From the NCBI GenBank assembly GCA_032358165.1, contig JAALGY010000018.1, positions 248,001 through 312,000 of the forward strand: a DNA stretch of 64,000 nucleotides, given 5' to 3'. Every line of letters begins with the position of its first letter. Position 1 is the first letter of the stretch. The DNA is from Diplosphaera chodatii (lineage: Eukaryota > Chlorophyta > Trebouxiophyceae > Prasiolales > Stichococcaceae). The translations under genes were made by a program, and so were the position numbers. This document shows positions 61,755 through 64,000 of this stretch, one piece after another. Below the pieces are notes generated by a model that saw nothing but the letters and a program-made list of their open reading frames with translations, had not been told where the DNA came from and ran no database searches.

Positions 61755-64000
61755 CTAGCCTTGCGCATGGCGAACCAGCTTTATGATTGAATCTGCGGTG
61801 CCTACAACGGCGCCCACCGACCCAAATATCACCATAGCGATGTCCAGGACATATTGCCACCTGTGGGCAGCAGGCACTTCTCGTCACATGCTGAATCACC
61901 TTGCAATGGACAGTATGTTGGCATCTGATATGGACACACTCAAGTGGGCGTGGTCCCACGAAACCAGTACTGCATGGCATCATGCATTCCGCACAGCTGG
62001 GGGTGGGCAGTTGCTGGAAAGCGGCAACGCGCTTTGTGAAGCAACACCACCAACTACGTGTCATGTCAAGCTAGCAAGAGATCCTCAAGCCTCCACACAT
62101 ATCGAACAAAACCGGATTCAGGCGCCACCCACCGCGGCATGGTGTCCCGGAAGATGCGCAGGTGGCAGAAGGCCGGGATGACGAAGGCGAGCAGCGCGCA
62201 CGCCAGTGAGCCGATCAGGCTGATGAAGGCGCCGAAGCCGGGCACGAACATCGCCATTGCCGCCGCGCACAGCACGATGGCCGCACGGCAGCAGCGGAAG
62301 GCCTGCCACTTCGCCTGGTGCGGGAATCGTTGCCGGAACCAGGCCTGCAGCAGGTGCGAAGGGTTGCAATGCCACACCGTCAGCTGCTCGCCATGTGTGC
62401 AGCTGCTAGACACATGCGCTCTGGATGCAAGTCCACTTGCTGAATGGCACAAGCAGAGTGTATGCGTACAGGCAGCAAGCAGCTGTACAGATGGCAGCAC
62501 TCGAGGGGGCCAGCAGAAGCCCACCTTTTTGGCCAGGCTGCGCTCCAGGATCTCGTACACTGCAAGGCAACAGCGGCAGGCGCTTCTGCTGGGTCGGCAT
62601 TACCGCATCGAGCCTGGATGCAGACCCCTTGAGCGCATGATGGACCCTGCACATGCGTCGGGTGTACGCTTGACGGCACAGCAACAGGTTTTGAGTTGCA
62701 CCTGGTATCATCATTGGCGGGAAGGTGAGGAACAGGCCGATGCACAGCGCCGCCTTCACCGCCGGCGTGGACCTGCGCAGCAGGGTGCACTGGGATCGTC
62801 AGCACCTCGCTAGAGAATATGATGTGCATACATATCTGGTGGTTTCCCCTCTGGTGACATGTGCAAGGAGTGTCTGGTACTGACCAGCCGGGCGGCAGGT
62901 TGAAGGTGATGATGTCGTGCGTCGCCTCGCCAAACGCCAGGTAGCCCACCTGTGCTGCACAGACCCTGTCTGAGCCAGTGAGCACACATGCAAGGTGTGG
63001 TCGCAACCTGACAGAGCGACCGCCAGATTCATACCGAGCATGCCGTCCAAGCTTCTGCGGTCATGCACGGTCTGGCACGACGCTGTTTAGCGGGAACACT
63101 CTGCAGGGAAGCAGCACACGCTACACAGGCCAGATATGTGTCAAAGGGCACCACCCACCGAGCCAAAGCCAACGTACAGCGCCGTCACTGCTGACATGGT
63201 GCCAGCCAGCACTGCGTCGAAGTGGTGTGGCGTGTGCATCGACGCCTCGATGGGCAGGATCATACCAACGCCCTGCATCATCGGCAGGTATCTCAAGTAC
63301 CATTTAGGGCTTGCAGCTGAGCAATTTGCTCGGTGCAACAGGCAGCAGTGCAACCGACTTGATAGGTCTAAAAAGGAGTGTGCGTGCACCTGGATGGACA
63401 ACAGTCAACTCATAAGCCTCTGTACCTCGAAGCAGTAGATGGCCACGCCGAAGAGGTACGGCAGGCAGGACCACCCTGTGGCGAGCTGGATGGGCGGCCG
63501 ATGCCGCGCCAGCTGCAGCGAATCGTCAAACAGCACCACCGCAAAGCCTGCACCATAGCAGCGTGCAGCGTCGGCGTGCAGATGACGAAGTCGCTGCCCT
63601 GAGACTGCCGGCATATCTGCACCTTGTGCTCGCGGCATGCCTTAAGACAGAAGGCCGAAGTGCAAACAATGCTGCCAGCTGAACCAGGGCGACCACTGGA
63701 GGCGTGCATTGGCAGCGCTTTGCCCAGCAGGACTCAGTAACAGTAGACAGTCGTGGTGTCATGCTGATAGTGCAGCTGATACAGCACCATCACCAGCAGA
63801 TAGGCAGCATGACGCCTCAGCAGACCGCAGGAGATGAGAAATGCAGCAGCACCGGAGATCATGGCGATGTCGGCGCCCAGGGAGTAGGGCGCCAGCGCCG
63901 CCACGTTGCGCAGCATCGCCAGCGCGATGAGCGGCGCCAGCAGCACCACGATTACCAGGTTGCCGGGCACCGGCAGCAGCGACGCCACGTTGGCCTGTCG
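61755..64000 (-). CDS. Amino acid/auxin permease-family transporter (SLC36/AVT3-like), 5' partial
   Basis: A polytopic membrane protein whose N terminus lies beyond the right edge. Exon blocks in order are VPGNLVIVVLLAPLIALAML then NVAALAPYSLGADIAMISGA, FAVVLFDDSLQLARHRPPIQ then YLFGVAIYCFEVQ, GVGMILPIEASMHTPHHFDA, VLAGTMSAVTALYVGFGSVG, VGYLAFGEATHDIITFNLPP, AALCIGLFLTFPPMMIP, VYEILERSLAKK, AAMAMFVPGFGAFISLIGSL and the last exon WQYVLDIAMVIFGSVGAVVG ending RHAQG, stop TAG at 61755-61757. The FGE motif with ITFNL and the GVGMILPIE helix are typical of the vacuolar/lysosomal amino-acid exporters. About eight exons are visible. Substrate is inferred only as small amino acids. Confidence 0.85.

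Noticed and set aside
1..64000. CRISPR array, bacterial operons or prophage
   Set aside because: There are no regularly spaced direct repeats. The genes are intron-split eukaryotic families with nuclear tRNA features.

Overview
The window is nuclear DNA of a green alga, most likely a trebouxiophyte relative of Chlorella or Coccomyxa. It is GC-rich and very intron-dense: nearly every gene is cut into many short exons with GT-AG introns. It encodes the plastid enzymes zeta-carotene desaturase and FAD6-type omega-6 desaturase beside ordinary eukaryotic trafficking and translation genes. Short runs of the plant-type telomere repeat (CCCTAAA/TTTAGGG) lie inside it, and TGTAA, the usual green-algal poly(A) signal, follows several genes. 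The species call is inference; no marker gene is present.

Layout, left to right. (1) 1-3.7 kb: fragments of an unidentified, possibly leucine-rich-repeat gene on the minus strand. (2) 3.7-8.3 kb: a gene-poor, repeat-rich stretch. It holds two small non-autonomous DNA elements, each flanked by a 9-bp target duplication, a RecQ-like helicase that keeps only its C-terminal half, and a tRNA-Gly(CCC) with a strong hairpin just upstream. (3) 8.3-20.8 kb, all minus: TAM41 (mitochondrial CDP-diacylglycerol synthase), a tandem pair of PC-esterase/TBL-like membrane-anchored proteins, and zeta-carotene desaturase. (4) 21.4-28.8 kb, plus: a triose-phosphate-translocator-family transporter and FAD6. (5) 29.3-37.1 kb, minus: retromer VPS35. 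(6) 37.8-61.3 kb, plus: transportin, AP-1/2 beta-adaptin, eIF2-gamma and a TMF/GC5-like golgin. (7) 61.7 kb to the right edge, minus: an amino-acid transporter whose 5' end lies outside.

The genes are not a pathway cluster. Several nevertheless share themes: membrane traffic (VPS35, beta-adaptin, TMF golgin), plastid lipid and pigment synthesis (ZDS, FAD6), and mitochondrial lipid synthesis (TAM41). ZDS/TPT and VPS35/transportin are divergent pairs with about 0.7 kb between start codons. FAD6 and VPS35 converge, and their candidate poly(A) signals imply overlapping 3' ends.

The most unusual signal is a recurring 'exon echo'. In at least six places (three in FAD6, one in VPS35, two in transportin) an intron carries a second copy, 18-59 bp long, of the adjoining exon edge. 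In five of the six the copy carries its splice site. Copies lie 86-117 bp from the exon and range from near-identical to strongly decayed. Some would give in-frame protein insertions if used; others contain a stop. This looks like repeated short tandem duplication at exon-intron borders and may be a live route to new splice sites or introns.

Exon coordinates were placed by hand from splice signals plus family conservation. For TAM41, the two PC-esterase genes and the TPT gene the joined exons close in frame to the base. For the other genes the outer limits are firmer than the inner boundaries.
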